NCBI GenBank assembly: GCA_019873645.1
Contig: JAIOAX010000032.1
Span: forward strand, 1-53,368
Direction of reading: 5' to 3'
DNA: 53,368 nucleotides
Source of the DNA: Chloroflexota bacterium
Lineage (GTDB): Bacteria; Chloroflexota; Anaerolineae; B4-G1; SLSP01
Both the position numbers and the translations under genes were made by a program. Below are positions 32,290 through 42,820 of this stretch, piece by piece. Under the pieces are notes generated by a model. That model was not told the DNA's origin and made no database searches. It saw only the letters and a program-made list of their open reading frames with translations. Position 1 is the stretch's first letter; every line of letters starts with the position of its first letter.

Positions 32290-35200
32290 TCAATCTGACA
32301 GGAGGGCGATGATCTTGTCGAATTGGAATTCGTCCACATACCGGGTCAAAGTAGCTGCGATGTCCGGGTGTTCCGCCTTAATCTCTTCCAGTAATCCCAG
32401 AACTACGTCGCTACGCGCGCGCCTGGCGGCATCGCGCAGACGTTCCCGCCAGGTAACCGGCAGGGCGAGCAGGGCTTGAGAGGTCAATATGAACGCTGAC
32501 GCCGCATCTGGCGTTTCTTCCGGTTCGGCATACAGGTACTCTACGTGCAAATGCCGCTCTAGCGCCTCGAAGACCTCGGCAATCTGAATGGGCTTGCGCA
32601 GATAGTCGTCACACCCGGCTGCCAGACTTTCGGCGCGGTCGGTTTCCAGCGCGCTGGCGGTCAAAGCAACGACGATGATTTCTGCACCATACGGGGAGGC
32701 TTTGATGCGGCGCGTCGCCTCATAGCCGTTCAGCACCGGCATGCGGATATCCATAAAAATAAGATGGGGACGCCATGTCTGGGCAAGGGCCACGGCTTCC
32801 TCACCATCGGCAGCCTCGCGGATCGAGAAACCGGCGCGTCCCAGAATCTGTTGAAGCAGCATGCGGTTTTCGGGCTGATCATCCGCAATCAGGATGCGAT
32901 ATTCGGGATGGCCGGGCCGTAGCTGGCGCACCTGCCGGGTGCGCGGCGGAGGCGTAATTTGAGTCGCGTCGGTCTTACGCGCTCGAATATCGAACCTGAA
33001 GCATGATCCCTGGCCTAAGCGGCTGGTCACGGTCAGATCTCCACCCATCAATTGCACGAATTTGCGGCTGATCGCCAGCCCCAGGCCGGTACCTTCACGC
33101 GACTTTTTCCCGCTGGTCGTTTGGGTGAAAGCTCCAAAGAGGGTGCCCATTTCTTCGTCTGCGATGCCCATGCCGGTGTCTTCTACCTCGAAGTGGAGTA
33201 AGAAGTCAGGAGTAGGGAGTAGGGAGTAAGGAGCAGGCGGGGATGAAGAGGACGTTGTCGCCCCCATATTTCTTACTCCATACTCCATACTTCCTACTCC
33301 GTACTCCATATTCCATACCCGCACCGTCACGCCGCCGGTTTCGGTAAACTTGATCGCATTGCTGAGCAAGTTGATGAGCACCTGGCGCAGTTTGCGTTCG
33401 TCGGTTTCGATGAACTGCGGCACCTCGGGCGCACGCTCTAGCTTCAGCCACAATCCTTTCTTGTCGGCGCGCGGGATGAACAGCGTCAGAACGCCATCCA
33501 GCATGGCATACAGGTCAAAATCTGAGGATTCGAGGGTGATTTGTCCGGCCTCGATTTTGGACATGTCCAGGATGTCGTTGATCAGCTCCAGCAGATTCTC
33601 ACCGCTCTGGCTGATGACATTGAGGTTGCGCCGGTGTTCGGCGGGGAAGGAGGCGCTGCGTTGCATCAATTGCACGAAGCCCAGGATGGCGTTGAGGGGC
33701 GTGCGCAGTTCATGGCTCATGTTGGCGAGAAACTCGCCTTTGGCGCGGCTGGCAGCCTCGGCCTCACGGCGCGCGGCAGTGAGTTCGGTGACATCTATGA
33801 AGGATTCAATCCCTCCGACAATCTGCCCACGTTCGTTGCGGATCGGATTGGCGTTCTTGAGGATCGTCAACCGGCGCCCATGCTTGTCAGTGATCTCACA
33901 TTCCTGACGATAGATAGGGGCTGTGTCTTGGGGGGTCAGCAAGTTACAATGCTGCCGACATATCTCGCATCCCAGCAAGGTGCACGGCTTACCCAACGCC
34001 TCGGCTTCGGTGTAGCCGGTGATGTCGGTAAAGGCCGCGTTGATGCTGGTGATGCGCATGCCGGCGTCCACCGTATAGATTGCTGTGGCTGCCGTGTCCA
34101 AAAGCTGGCGTTGCAAGGCAACCGCTTCGGTCAATTCCGTCAACTGGTGCGCCGAGTTTAAGGCAACCGCTGCCAGACGCCCCAGGGTGAGGATAACCTC
34201 CCGGTCCTGGGCCGTGAATTCACGCGGCGATTCGGTGTTTCCGACCAGCAGGATGGCTAAAATGTGCTCACCGTACTTGATGGGCACACCCAGACAGGCG
34301 CGTATCTGGGGATGCCAATCGGGGAAGCCGACATATTCCGGTTCCCGGGTCACATCGGAACAATGGACCAGTTCCCCACGCAAAATGCGCCCCAAAACAC
34401 CGCGTCCGACGATCTGCGTACCTGGGGGGATAAGCCGCCTCGGATAATTGGCGCTGAAGACCTGCTCAATGTGCTGGGTCTCTCGATTGAGGGTGGCGAT
34501 GACGCCGACATCGGCGTTGGATACCCAGCGCGCGTATTCAACAATGGTGGGGAGAATCTCGGAAATTTTGGTCATTCCGGCGACGTGGAAGGCCACCTTG
34601 TTGAGGATTTCCAACCGCGCTTGCCGCACGATTAGCTCGCGTTCGGTTTGTTTGCGCTCGGTGATGTCATAATAAATGCCCAATGCGCCGACCTGCTGGT
34701 TGTTGATCACCACCGGCACACCGGCAATTTCAACATCCACCAGCGTCCCATCCCGCCGTTGACGTTGGGTGACGGTACGCACGGTTTCGCCATTGATCAC
34801 TGTGGCAGTCAACTCGGCAGCCCGGTGGCGTTCGATTTCGGGTACAATCACGTTATCCAGGTTATAGCCGATAAGCTGCTCGCGTGGGTATCCAAACAAT
34901 TGCTCGAAAGCGGCGTTGACCGAGACGATGTGGTGTTGCATATCCAGGGTGACGACGGCCAGGGGGGAGTAGGCAATCAGGGCTTCCAGATATTCTTTCT
35001 GGCGCCATAGCTCCTCCCGCGCGGCTTTTGCCAGGGTGATATCCTCAATCGAGCCTTGATAGAAGAGGGGTTTTCTGGTCAGGTCGGTGACGACATGCGC
35101 GCTTTCGCTGATCCACACGCGTTGTCCATCGGCGCGGCGCACTTCCCATTCAAACCGTTGGAGCATCCCTTCTTTCTCTAACATCTGCCGCCACTGCGCA

Positions 35201-35793
35201 CGGCGTTCTGTGTCCACAAAGAACGTATAAAAGTTGGCGTTGAGCAGGGCCTCCGGCGCGTCAAAACCGAGCAATTTGGCGCAGGCCGGATTCACATCCA
35301 GGATTTTCCCCCCAGGTTCAATTTGATACAGGCCGACCGGGACGGCATTGAAGAGGTCCTGGTGACGCTTGCGGCTATAGTACATGTCATACACGTATCG
35401 GCTTCCCAGAATCAGCAACCCGGCGCCGGTGAGGACGCAGATCAGCGTCGCAACGTGGATGAAATTAGCCTGAGGAGGCTCAATCTGTGTAAGGACGGTA
35501 TAAACCAGCAAAGCGGCGCACAGGCTCAGCAACCAGCCGCCTGTCGCCGGGTGGCGGCTGCGCAGCATCCCGTATGTGCTCAGGAACAGCAAAACCGATG
35601 CCAGGATCATATCAGGGACCGCGCGGTGCGCCACGTAGCTCAGCACGCCGGCCACCAGGCTGGCCGCCAGCGCGAGCACCGTGAACCCGGTCAGCAGACG
35701 GGTGACGCGACGTTGCTGCGGCGACGTGACCAGGATATGCGGCTCTATCAGCGCCCGTATCCGATGTGTCAGACGATAAAACCTGTTGTGCAT
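32290..35793 (-). CDS. Membrane hybrid histidine kinase (TM-PAS-PAS-GAF-PAS-HK-REC)
   Basis: 1167 residues from ATG at 35793 (GAGGGACCT upstream). The N-terminus has about four to five transmembrane helices (residues ~35-150), then PAS (LFNAVPVGLYQIEPGGKIL), PAS (LIAYSPLAVVTLDMQHHIVSVN), GAF (EILPTIVEYARWVSNADVGV), and PAS with a Cys-rich insert (TLLGCEICRQHCNLL). HisKA has His694 (LANMSHELRTPLNAILGF), followed by HATPase_c, then a REC domain (RILIADDQPENRMLL, LIFMDIRMPVLNGYEA, YLRKPIQ) and an ~85-residue C-terminal domain (LLALPVTWRERLRDAARRARSDVVLGLLEEI), possibly HPt-like but lacking a clear His motif. A 40-residue insertion coded by a heptamer repeat lies in the ATPase domain. It senses signals at the membrane through the PAS/GAF modules. 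Confidence 0.88.
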   Translation of the reverse strand: MHNRFYRLTHRIRALIEPHILVTSPQQRRVTRLLTGFTVLALAASLVAGVLSYVAHRAVPDMILASVLLFLSTYGMLRSRHPATGGWLLSLCAALLVYTVLTQIEPPQANFIHVATLICVLTGAGLLILGSRYVYDMYYSRKRHQDLFNAVPVGLYQIEPGGKILDVNPACAKLLGFDAPEALLNANFYTFFVDTERRAQWRQMLEKEGMLQRFEWEVRRADGQRVWISESAHVVTDLTRKPLFYQGSIEDITLAKAAREELWRQKEYLEALIAYSPLAVVTLDMQHHIVSVNAAFEQLFGYPREQLIGYNLDNVIVPEIERHRAAELTATVINGETVRTVTQRQRRDGTLVDVEIAGVPVVINNQQVGALGIYYDITERKQTERELIVRQARLEILNKVAFHVAGMTKISEILPTIVEYARWVSNADVGVIATLNRETQHIEQVFSANYPRRLIPPGTQIVGRGVLGRILRGELVHCSDVTREPEYVGFPDWHPQIRACLGVPIKYGEHILAILLVGNTESPREFTAQDREVILTLGRLAAVALNSAHQLTELTEAVALQRQLLDTAATAIYTVDAGMRITSINAAFTDITGYTEAEALGKPCTLLGCEICRQHCNLLTPQDTAPIYRQECEITDKHGRRLTILKNANPIRNERGQIVGGIESFIDVTELTAARREAEAASRAKGEFLANMSHELRTPLNAILGFVQLMQRSASFPAEHRRNLNVISQSGENLLELINDILDMSKIEAGQITLESSDFDLYAMLDGVLTLFIPRADKKGLWLKLERAPEVPQFIETDERKLRQVLINLLSNAIKFTETGGVTVRVWNMEYGVGSMEYGVRNMGATTSSSSPPAPYSLLPTPDFLLHFEVEDTGMGIADEEMGTLFGAFTQTTSGKKSREGTGLGLAISRKFVQLMGGDLTVTSRLGQGSCFRFDIRARKTDATQITPPPRTRQVRQLRPGHPEYRILIADDQPENRMLLQQILGRAGFSIREAADGEEAVALAQTWRPHLIFMDIRMPVLNGYEATRRIKASPYGAEIIVVALTASALETDRAESLAAGCDDYLRKPIQIAEVFEALERHLHVEYLYAEPEETPDAASAFILTSQALLALPVTWRERLRDAARRARSDVVLGLLEEIKAEHPDIAATLTRYVDEFQFDKIIALLSD
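33195..33314. repeat. Heptamer repeat with inverted arms inside a kinase gene
   Basis: Left arm: GGAGTAA, GAAGTCA, GGAGTAG, GGAGTAG, GGAGTAA, GGAGCAG (33195-33236). Right arm: TTACTCC, ATACTCC, ATACTTC, CTACTCC, GTACTCC, ATATTCC (33273-33314). On the coding strand it is read without stop as MEYGVGSMEYGVRNMG ... [11 protein letters not shown], placed between VTVRVW and LHFEVEDTG of the HATPase domain. Confidence 0.9.
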
Positions 35794-35844
35794 AGGTCCC
35801 TCAAAAAGCGTCGGAACGTTAAAATGAACGTTTATTATTGTAGG

Positions 35845-35899
35845 GCAAACTGTCAGTTTGCTTTTATTGCAAGCTAACAGCTTACTACTGACAGCTTGC
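35845..35899. repeat. Palindromes GCAAACTGTCAGTTTGC and GCAAGCT...
   Basis: A 17-base palindrome GCAAACTGTCAGTTTGC (35845-35861) is followed by a second imperfect one (35869-35899, GCAAGCTAACAGCTTAC then CTGACAGCTTGCA). Both resemble the palindromes in the 79-bp tandem repeat at 52259. It lies between two kinase genes and has no T run, so it is not a standard terminator. Confidence 0.7.
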
Positions 35900-35900
35900 A

Positions 35901-37394
<1,494 letters not shown>

Positions 37395-37395
37395 C

Positions 37396-37415
37396 TGCAG
37401 ACGTGTGCAGACGTG
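37396..37415. repeat. 10-bp tandem duplication causing a frameshift
   Basis: TGCAGACGTG occurs twice in direct tandem (37396-37405 and 37406-37415). With one copy the coding strand reads NALEARLQMLIANLPVILF, joining the two kinase ORFs in frame. With two copies the frame shifts by one base. Confidence 0.9.
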
Positions 37416-39355
37416 CTTCCAGGGCGTTCTGGATTTGCTCAAACAGACGGATGTTTTCGATGGCCACGGCTAATTGATCGGCCAGAATCTGGACACTCTC
37501 GCTGTCTTCGGCGTCGAAAGCATTGACCTGGGTGCTTTGGATGTCCAGCGCGCCGATGATGCGTCCGCCGGCGTGCATAGGGAGCGTCATCTCCGCGCGC
37601 GTCTCCGGCAACAGCGGGCTGCTGCAATACGCAGCGTCGGCGCCGACGTCGGGGACAATCCGCGCCTTTCCGCTCGTGAGGACCTGGCTTACAAGACTGT
37701 TTGCACCGATTTTGAGCCGGAAGCCGGCCGCCAGCAGTTGCCGACCGGGTTCACCTGTTGCAGCGCGCAAAACGGCATGTGCCCCACGCTCGTCCAGGAG
37801 AAAGATGCCCACATGATAGAAACCGAAGCGCTCGTAAATCAGATTGGCCGCGCGGCTCAGCAGGTCATCGAGGCGGCGCGCCGTCGTGGCGTCGCGGGCG
37901 ACTTCAGCAGCCACGTGCAATTGCAGGTTGCGCCGCGCCAGGGCGGCGGTGCGTTCGGCGACTTGCTGTTCCAAGGTAGCCGTGTAGCGTTGAATTTGTT
38001 CTCGCATGCGCGCTTGCTGGATGCCGACCGCAACCTGGTCGGCGACTTCGCGGGCGATGTCAATGGCTTCCGGCGTGAACGTCTGCGGGGATTCGCCGCC
38101 CAACGCCAGCGCGCCGATCAGTTGCCCTGCCACTAACAGGGGGACGGCGAAGCCGGCATGGACATTCATAGCATGCAACGCGGTTTGCCAATCCTGGGGC
38201 AGCGCCGTAGCGGCTAAATCTGCCTCCCGGTACACCTGCCCCATCTGTAAGGCTTGTAGAGCGCGCGTCTCCGGTTGGGCGAATCGCAGACCGGGCCGGA
38301 TGCGCACCGTGTCTTCAGGCTGGATCGCCAGAAGCGTGGCTTGGGACTCTGTGAGATCAAATGTAACGACTACTCCACAACGGTACGGTATCAGGGGCTG
38401 CACGAAGCGCAGCGCCGTCGTTGCAATGTGCTCCGGTGTTTCCCCGGCCAGCGTCGTGCCGTCAATAGCGTGGATGATGCGTAACCGCTCAATGTGGCGT
38501 TGCAGGGCCTCTTCGGCTTGTTTGCGCCGGGTGATGTCTTCCACAATCCCGACAATGCGCCGCCATCCCCCTGGCGATTCCGGCTTCTCGGTCTCCGCGC
38601 CGACATCACGGAACCATTTGTAAGCGCCGGAACGGGTCTGCAGGCGATACTCGACCTCATATTTCTCGGCGCGCCCTTCGAGGTAATCGCGCATGGCCTG
38701 TATGGTGTTTTCATAATCGTCGGGGTGCAGGAGCTGCGTGAAATCCTCGTAGGTTTTAAATTGTTCGGGGGCGTAGCCAAGCATGGCGGCTTTCTGGGCA
38801 TCAAAGAGGATTCGACCGGAGGGAAGCTCCATCTCCCACCAGGCGAAATTGCCGGCCCGTAAGCCGGCCTCCATACGCTCAGCCAGGCGGGCTTGTTCGC
38901 GCGTCAACGCTTGACGCAGTTGTTCATTGCGCGCCGCGAGTTGTTGTTGCAGGCTGCGCACCTGCAAGTGTACATGCACGCGCGCGAGGATTTCTTCGGC
39001 TTGGAAGGGGCGGGTGATGAAATCCACGCCGCCGGCATCGAAGCCCTGCACTTTGTCGAAGACGCTGTCCAGGGCGCTGATGAAGAGCACCGGAATCTCA
39101 CGGGTGCGCTCATCGGCTTTGAGGCGTCGGCAGACCTCATAGCCATCTATGCCGGGCATAAGGATGTCCAGCAAGATCAGGTCCGGCGGGGTTCCTGAGG
39201 TTGCGATCCGCAACGCCGACTCGCCGTCGCGCGCGGCTTGAACGCGGTAGTGCGGACGCAAAATCCCATCCAGAATCTCCAGATTTTCCACGGCATCATC
39301 TACTACCAGTATCGTCTTACGCCATATATTGCCCATATTTGTCCCTCTACAATCA

Positions 39356-42300
39356 TTACAAGTGGATTTCCCATGCTTGTGCATAGGTGCGCAAACTGAC
39401 CAGCGCTTCTTCAAAAGCATAAGTACGGACAAATTCGCCGAGTTGTTTCAACGTCGCCGCACGTTCTTCTGAATCTCCCATAGTTTCCAGGCGTTGGATG
39501 ATCTCCACTGCCTGGGTATCGTGTTCCTGCAACAGATGCATCAATTCCTGTAAAGTTGCTGCAACCGTCGCCCGGTCGGGTTGCCTTGTTGCCGGGGGGT
39601 GGGCGGCAAGGGAAGGTTCGTCCGGCGCCAGGGTGAAGGTCGCAGCGATGGCCTCATCCAACCGCGCGGCAAATTGGGCCAGGTGCGCCTCGGTGATCTC
39701 GGCAGCAGCGCCTTGCTTGAGGGCACTTTCGAGGGCCGCTGCGGCTTCCTGCAAAGCTGCGGCCCCCAATGTACCGGCGACGCCTTTAAGCGTGTGCGCC
39801 AGACGCATAGCCGTCGGCGTGTCGCCGTTGTGCAGCGCTTCCCGAATGGCCGTCGCGGCGCCGGCTTCGCTGTTCCTGAAGCGATGCAAAAGACGGCGGT
39901 ATTGCTCAGGGTTCCCTCCAACACGCGCTAGACCAACTTCTGCGGCAATGGCCGGGGTTGCCGGGAAGGCGACCGCTTCAACCGTCTGGGGCAGCGACGG
40001 AGTGGCGACCTTGAGCCAGCGGGCCAACATCGCATAGAATTGTTGCGGATCAATCGGCTTGGGCAGATAATCATTCATGCCGGCCGCCAGGCTCTTTTCG
40101 CGGTCGCCGGGCATGGCATGGGCGGTCGTGGCGATGATGGGGATGTCCCGGTAGGCGGCGGTGGAGGCCCGGATGCGCTGCGTGGCTTCGTAGCCGTCCA
40201 TATCGGGCATCTGTACGTCCATCAGTACCGCGTCGAAATGTCCCCGTTCCAGGGCGGTGAGCACCGCTTGCCCGTTGGCGACGATCTCGACTTCGACACC
40301 TGCCAAGGCCAGCAGGTCACGGATCACGATTTGGTTAATTTCGTTGTCTTCGGCGACCAGCACCCGCATGCCGCGCAGCTTCTCGACGGCCGGCGGTGTC
40401 GGGGCGGGCGCTGCGGAAAGCAGCGGCGCCACTTTCTGCAAACCCAACGTGCTCATCAGGGCATCCAGCAACGCAGATTGACGTACCGGCTTGACCAGGA
40501 AAGCCGATACGCCTTCGGCCTGCGCTTGCGCACGGAGTTCTTCTTGATCGAAGGCCAGCACCAAAATAAAGGCCGGGCTGGCCGGTGGGGGTAAGCGCCG
40601 TTTGGCAGCCCGGATAAACTCCAGTCCTTCCATATCGGGCAGGGTCACCTCAAGGAAAACGAGTTCATAGGGTTTCTCCGCTGCGGCCTGTTCCAGCGCC
40701 TGCAATCCGGCCGCGCCGGAAGCCACAACGGTCGTCTCGAGGGCATAGAACTCCAGATAGCGCTTGAGGACAATCTGCGCCGCCGGAGAGCTGTTCACGA
40801 GCAACGCTTTTCGTCCCCGCAGACCGGCGAAGTTCGGCGCGGGCGCTTCCGACAGCGCGGCGCGGCCAAATGTGGCAGTGAAGCTAAACGTGCTGCCTTT
40901 CCCCGGCGTACTTTCGACCCAGATTTCGCCGCCCATCATCTGCACCAGTTGGCGGGAGATCACCAGCCCTAACCCTGTGCCCCCATAGCGGCGCGTGGTC
41001 GAGGCGTCGGCCTGTGAGAAGGCCCTGAACAATTGGGAAACCTGTGCGGGCGTCATGCCAATGCCGGTGTCGCGCACGGTGAATTGTAGGGTCGCTTGCG
41101 TTTCGGACAACTGCAACCGCTCAATAGTGAACACGATTTCGCCCTGCTCGGTAAATTTGATGGCGTTGCTGCCCAGGTTGACCAGCACCTGCTCCAGGCG
41201 CAGCGCATCTCCCACCAACAGGCAGGGCACTTCCGGCGCTACATTGAACACCAGCTCCAGGGCTTTTTGACGAGCCGGCACGTTGAGTAAGGTCGCCAGA
41301 TGTTCCAAAACCTGATCCAGGTTGAACGGCGCCGCCTCGAGTGTCAACTTGCCGGCCTCGATCTTGGAATAGTCGAGAATATCGTTGACAATCCCCAGCA
41401 GCTTTTGGGTGGATTCTTGAATCGCTTTGAGGTATTCGCGTTGCCGGGGATCGAGGTCGGTCTGCAGCGCCAGGTAGGCCATACCCAGGACGGCGTTCAT
41501 AGGGGTGCGGATTTCGTGGCTCATGTTGGCGAGGAATTCGCTCTTGGCACGAGCGGCAGCTTCGGCGGCTTCTTTGGCTTCCCGCAGCGCCGCCTGGGAT
41601 TGCGCCAGTTCTGCCAGCGCCGCCTCGGCGCGTTGCCGTTGCGCCTGGGCGTCTTGGGCCAGACTCAGCGCGGCGCGGCGCGCGCGTTCCAGGTCGGCGT
41701 TTAATTTGAGCAGTTCCGCGGTCTTCTGGTGCAACTCGGCGGCCTGTTGCCGTTCGGTGATGTCTACCCCGACAATCCAGCTATGCCAGCCCGGAACAGG
41801 GGTCTCGCCGGAGATCCCCGACCAGGCGATCCGCCGTTGTGTCCCATCCTGGCAGGTGACCTCGAATTCGACATTGCGGAAACTATGTTGCTGCTGTAAC
41901 AAAGTAAACATTTGCTCGCGATAGGTCCTGGCAGGAAACAAGCGTTCGATGACGTTCGGGTTGCCGATGACCTCGGCGGCAGCGTAACCGGTCACGCGCT
42001 CACATTCGGCGTTCCAGAAGATGATGTTGAACTGCTTATCCAGCGCCAGCAAGAGGATCGGCATAAAAGAAACGATGGTCAATAAACGTTCTTTTTCGAG
42101 GCGCAGGGCATTTTGTGCCGCGCGTAAGCGTGCCATGCTCTCGATGCGCGCCAGGAGTTCACGGTTGCCGATGGGACGCACGATGTAATCATCCGCCCCG
42201 GATATCAACCCTTTCACGCGATCTTCTGATTCCGTGCGTACACCTGAAAACATCACCACGAAGGTATTGTTTAAGGAGGGCATGTTTTTCAAGCGGCGGC

Positions 42301-42520
42301 AGACTTCAAAGCCGTCTATATCGGGCAGTGCGACATCCAGCAAAATGAGATCCGGGTTTTCGTGAGTCGCCGTGTCCAGGGCTGCTTGTCCCGAAGCAGC
42401 TTCAAAGACGCGATAACCGGCGTTGCTCAGAACGCGCGCCGTGGCAAAACGCACTTCCAGGTTGTCGTCAACGATCAGAATCTTCAACGCTGTATCTCCG
42501 GTAGACGGTATTCCAGCCAT
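39356..42520 (-). CDS. Hybrid kinase REC-PAS-HK-REC(degenerate)-REC-HPt
   Basis: 1054 residues in BarA/EvgS-like order, without membrane segments. Receiver 1 has [29 protein letters not shown] and YIVRPIG, where the usual Lys is Arg. Then come PAS ([21 protein letters not shown]), a long coiled coil (residues ~265-325), HisKA with His335 ([18 protein letters not shown]) and HATPase_c ([37 protein letters not shown]). A second receiver is degenerate (LLVNSSPAA replaces the acidic pocket and Glu624 replaces the phospho-Asp in [12 protein letters not shown]). Receiver 3 is canonical ([34 protein letters not shown]), and the HPt domain has His909 ([13 protein letters not shown]). A phosphorelay from His335 through receiver 3 to His909 is expected. 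Confidence 0.92.
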   Translation of the reverse strand: MAGIPSTGDTALKILIVDDNLEVRFATARVLSNAGYRVFEAASGQAALDTATHENPDLILLDVALPDIDGFEVCRRLKNMPSLNNTFVVMFSGVRTESEDRVKGLISGADDYIVRPIGNRELLARIESMARLRAAQNALRLEKERLLTIVSFMPILLLALDKQFNIIFWNAECERVTGYAAAEVIGNPNVIERLFPARTYREQMFTLLQQQHSFRNVEFEVTCQDGTQRRIAWSGISGETPVPGWHSWIVGVDITERQQAAELHQKTAELLKLNADLERARRAALSLAQDAQAQRQRAEAALAELAQSQAALREAKEAAEAAARAKSEFLANMSHEIRTPMNAVLGMAYLALQTDLDPRQREYLKAIQESTQKLLGIVNDILDYSKIEAGKLTLEAAPFNLDQVLEHLATLLNVPARQKALELVFNVAPEVPCLLVGDALRLEQVLVNLGSNAIKFTEQGEIVFTIERLQLSETQATLQFTVRDTGIGMTPAQVSQLFRAFSQADASTTRRYGGTGLGLVISRQLVQMMGGEIWVESTPGKGSTFSFTATFGRAALSEAPAPNFAGLRGRKALLVNSSPAAQIVLKRYLEFYALETTVVASGAAGLQALEQAAAEKPYELVFLEVTLPDMEGLEFIRAAKRRLPPPASPAFILVLAFDQEELRAQAQAEGVSAFLVKPVRQSALLDALMSTLGLQKVAPLLSAAPAPTPPAVEKLRGMRVLVAEDNEINQIVIRDLLALAGVEVEIVANGQAVLTALERGHFDAVLMDVQMPDMDGYEATQRIRASTAAYRDIPIIATTAHAMPGDREKSLAAGMNDYLPKPIDPQQFYAMLARWLKVATPSLPQTVEAVAFPATPAIAAEVGLARVGGNPEQYRRLLHRFRNSEAGAATAIREALHNGDTPTAMRLAHTLKGVAGTLGAAALQEAAAALESALKQGAAAEITEAHLAQFAARLDEAIAATFTLAPDEPSLAAHPPATRQPDRATVAATLQELMHLLQEHDTQAVEIIQRLETMGDSEERAATLKQLGEFVRTYAFEEALVSLRTYAQAWEIHL

Positions 42521-42547
42521 CCAGGTACTCCATTGAAAAGCCGTTGG

Positions 42548-42579
42548 AACGTTAAAACGTTGGCAAGTTAGAACGTTAG
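42548..42579. repeat. Octamer tandem repeat (AACGTTAA type)
   Basis: Four 8-base units: AACGTTAA, AACGTTGG, CAAGTTAG, AACGTTAG. A related stretch (GGAACGTTAAAATGAACGTT) is upstream of the membrane kinase near 35810. It lies in the 300-base gap 42521-42820, which holds no gene, only this array, a direct-repeat operator candidate and an inverted repeat. Confidence 0.65.
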
Positions 42580-42602
42580 AAATCCATTAAAATCCGTTTA
42601 AT
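42571..42602 (-). promoter_or_regulatory. 10-bp-period direct repeat, copy A
   Basis: Plus-strand GTTAGAAATCC / ATTAAAATCC / GTTTAATG with a 10-base period. It matches the elements at 47421 and 52186. It starts about 50 bases upstream of the REC-PAS-HK-REC-REC-HPt gene start. Confidence 0.55.
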
Positions 42603-42625
42603 GACTCTCCTGAAAAAAGTCTAAT

Positions 42626-42756
42626 TCACCGCAGAGACGCAAAGAACGCAGAGAAAAATTCAAGTTCATATCAACAAAATTAGTGATAAAACGCGAAAAA
42701 CTTAATTTTATTGAATCCGACATAAAAATCTTTGCGCCCTCCGCGACTCTGCGGTG
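42626..42756. repeat. Long inverted repeat with CACCGCAGAGACGC arms
   Basis: TCACCGCAGAGACGCAAAG (42626-42644) and CTTTGCGCCC ... GACTCTGCGGTGA (42729-42756) are complementary ends of a ~130-base element with an AT-rich centre. Related hairpin elements are common between genes in many bacteria. Confidence 0.65.
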
Positions 42757-42820
42757 AGATCTTTAGTTTTTTCAGTAGACTCTTTAATCCGTTGACAAAA
42801 AAAGACCCGTTGACAGGTTT

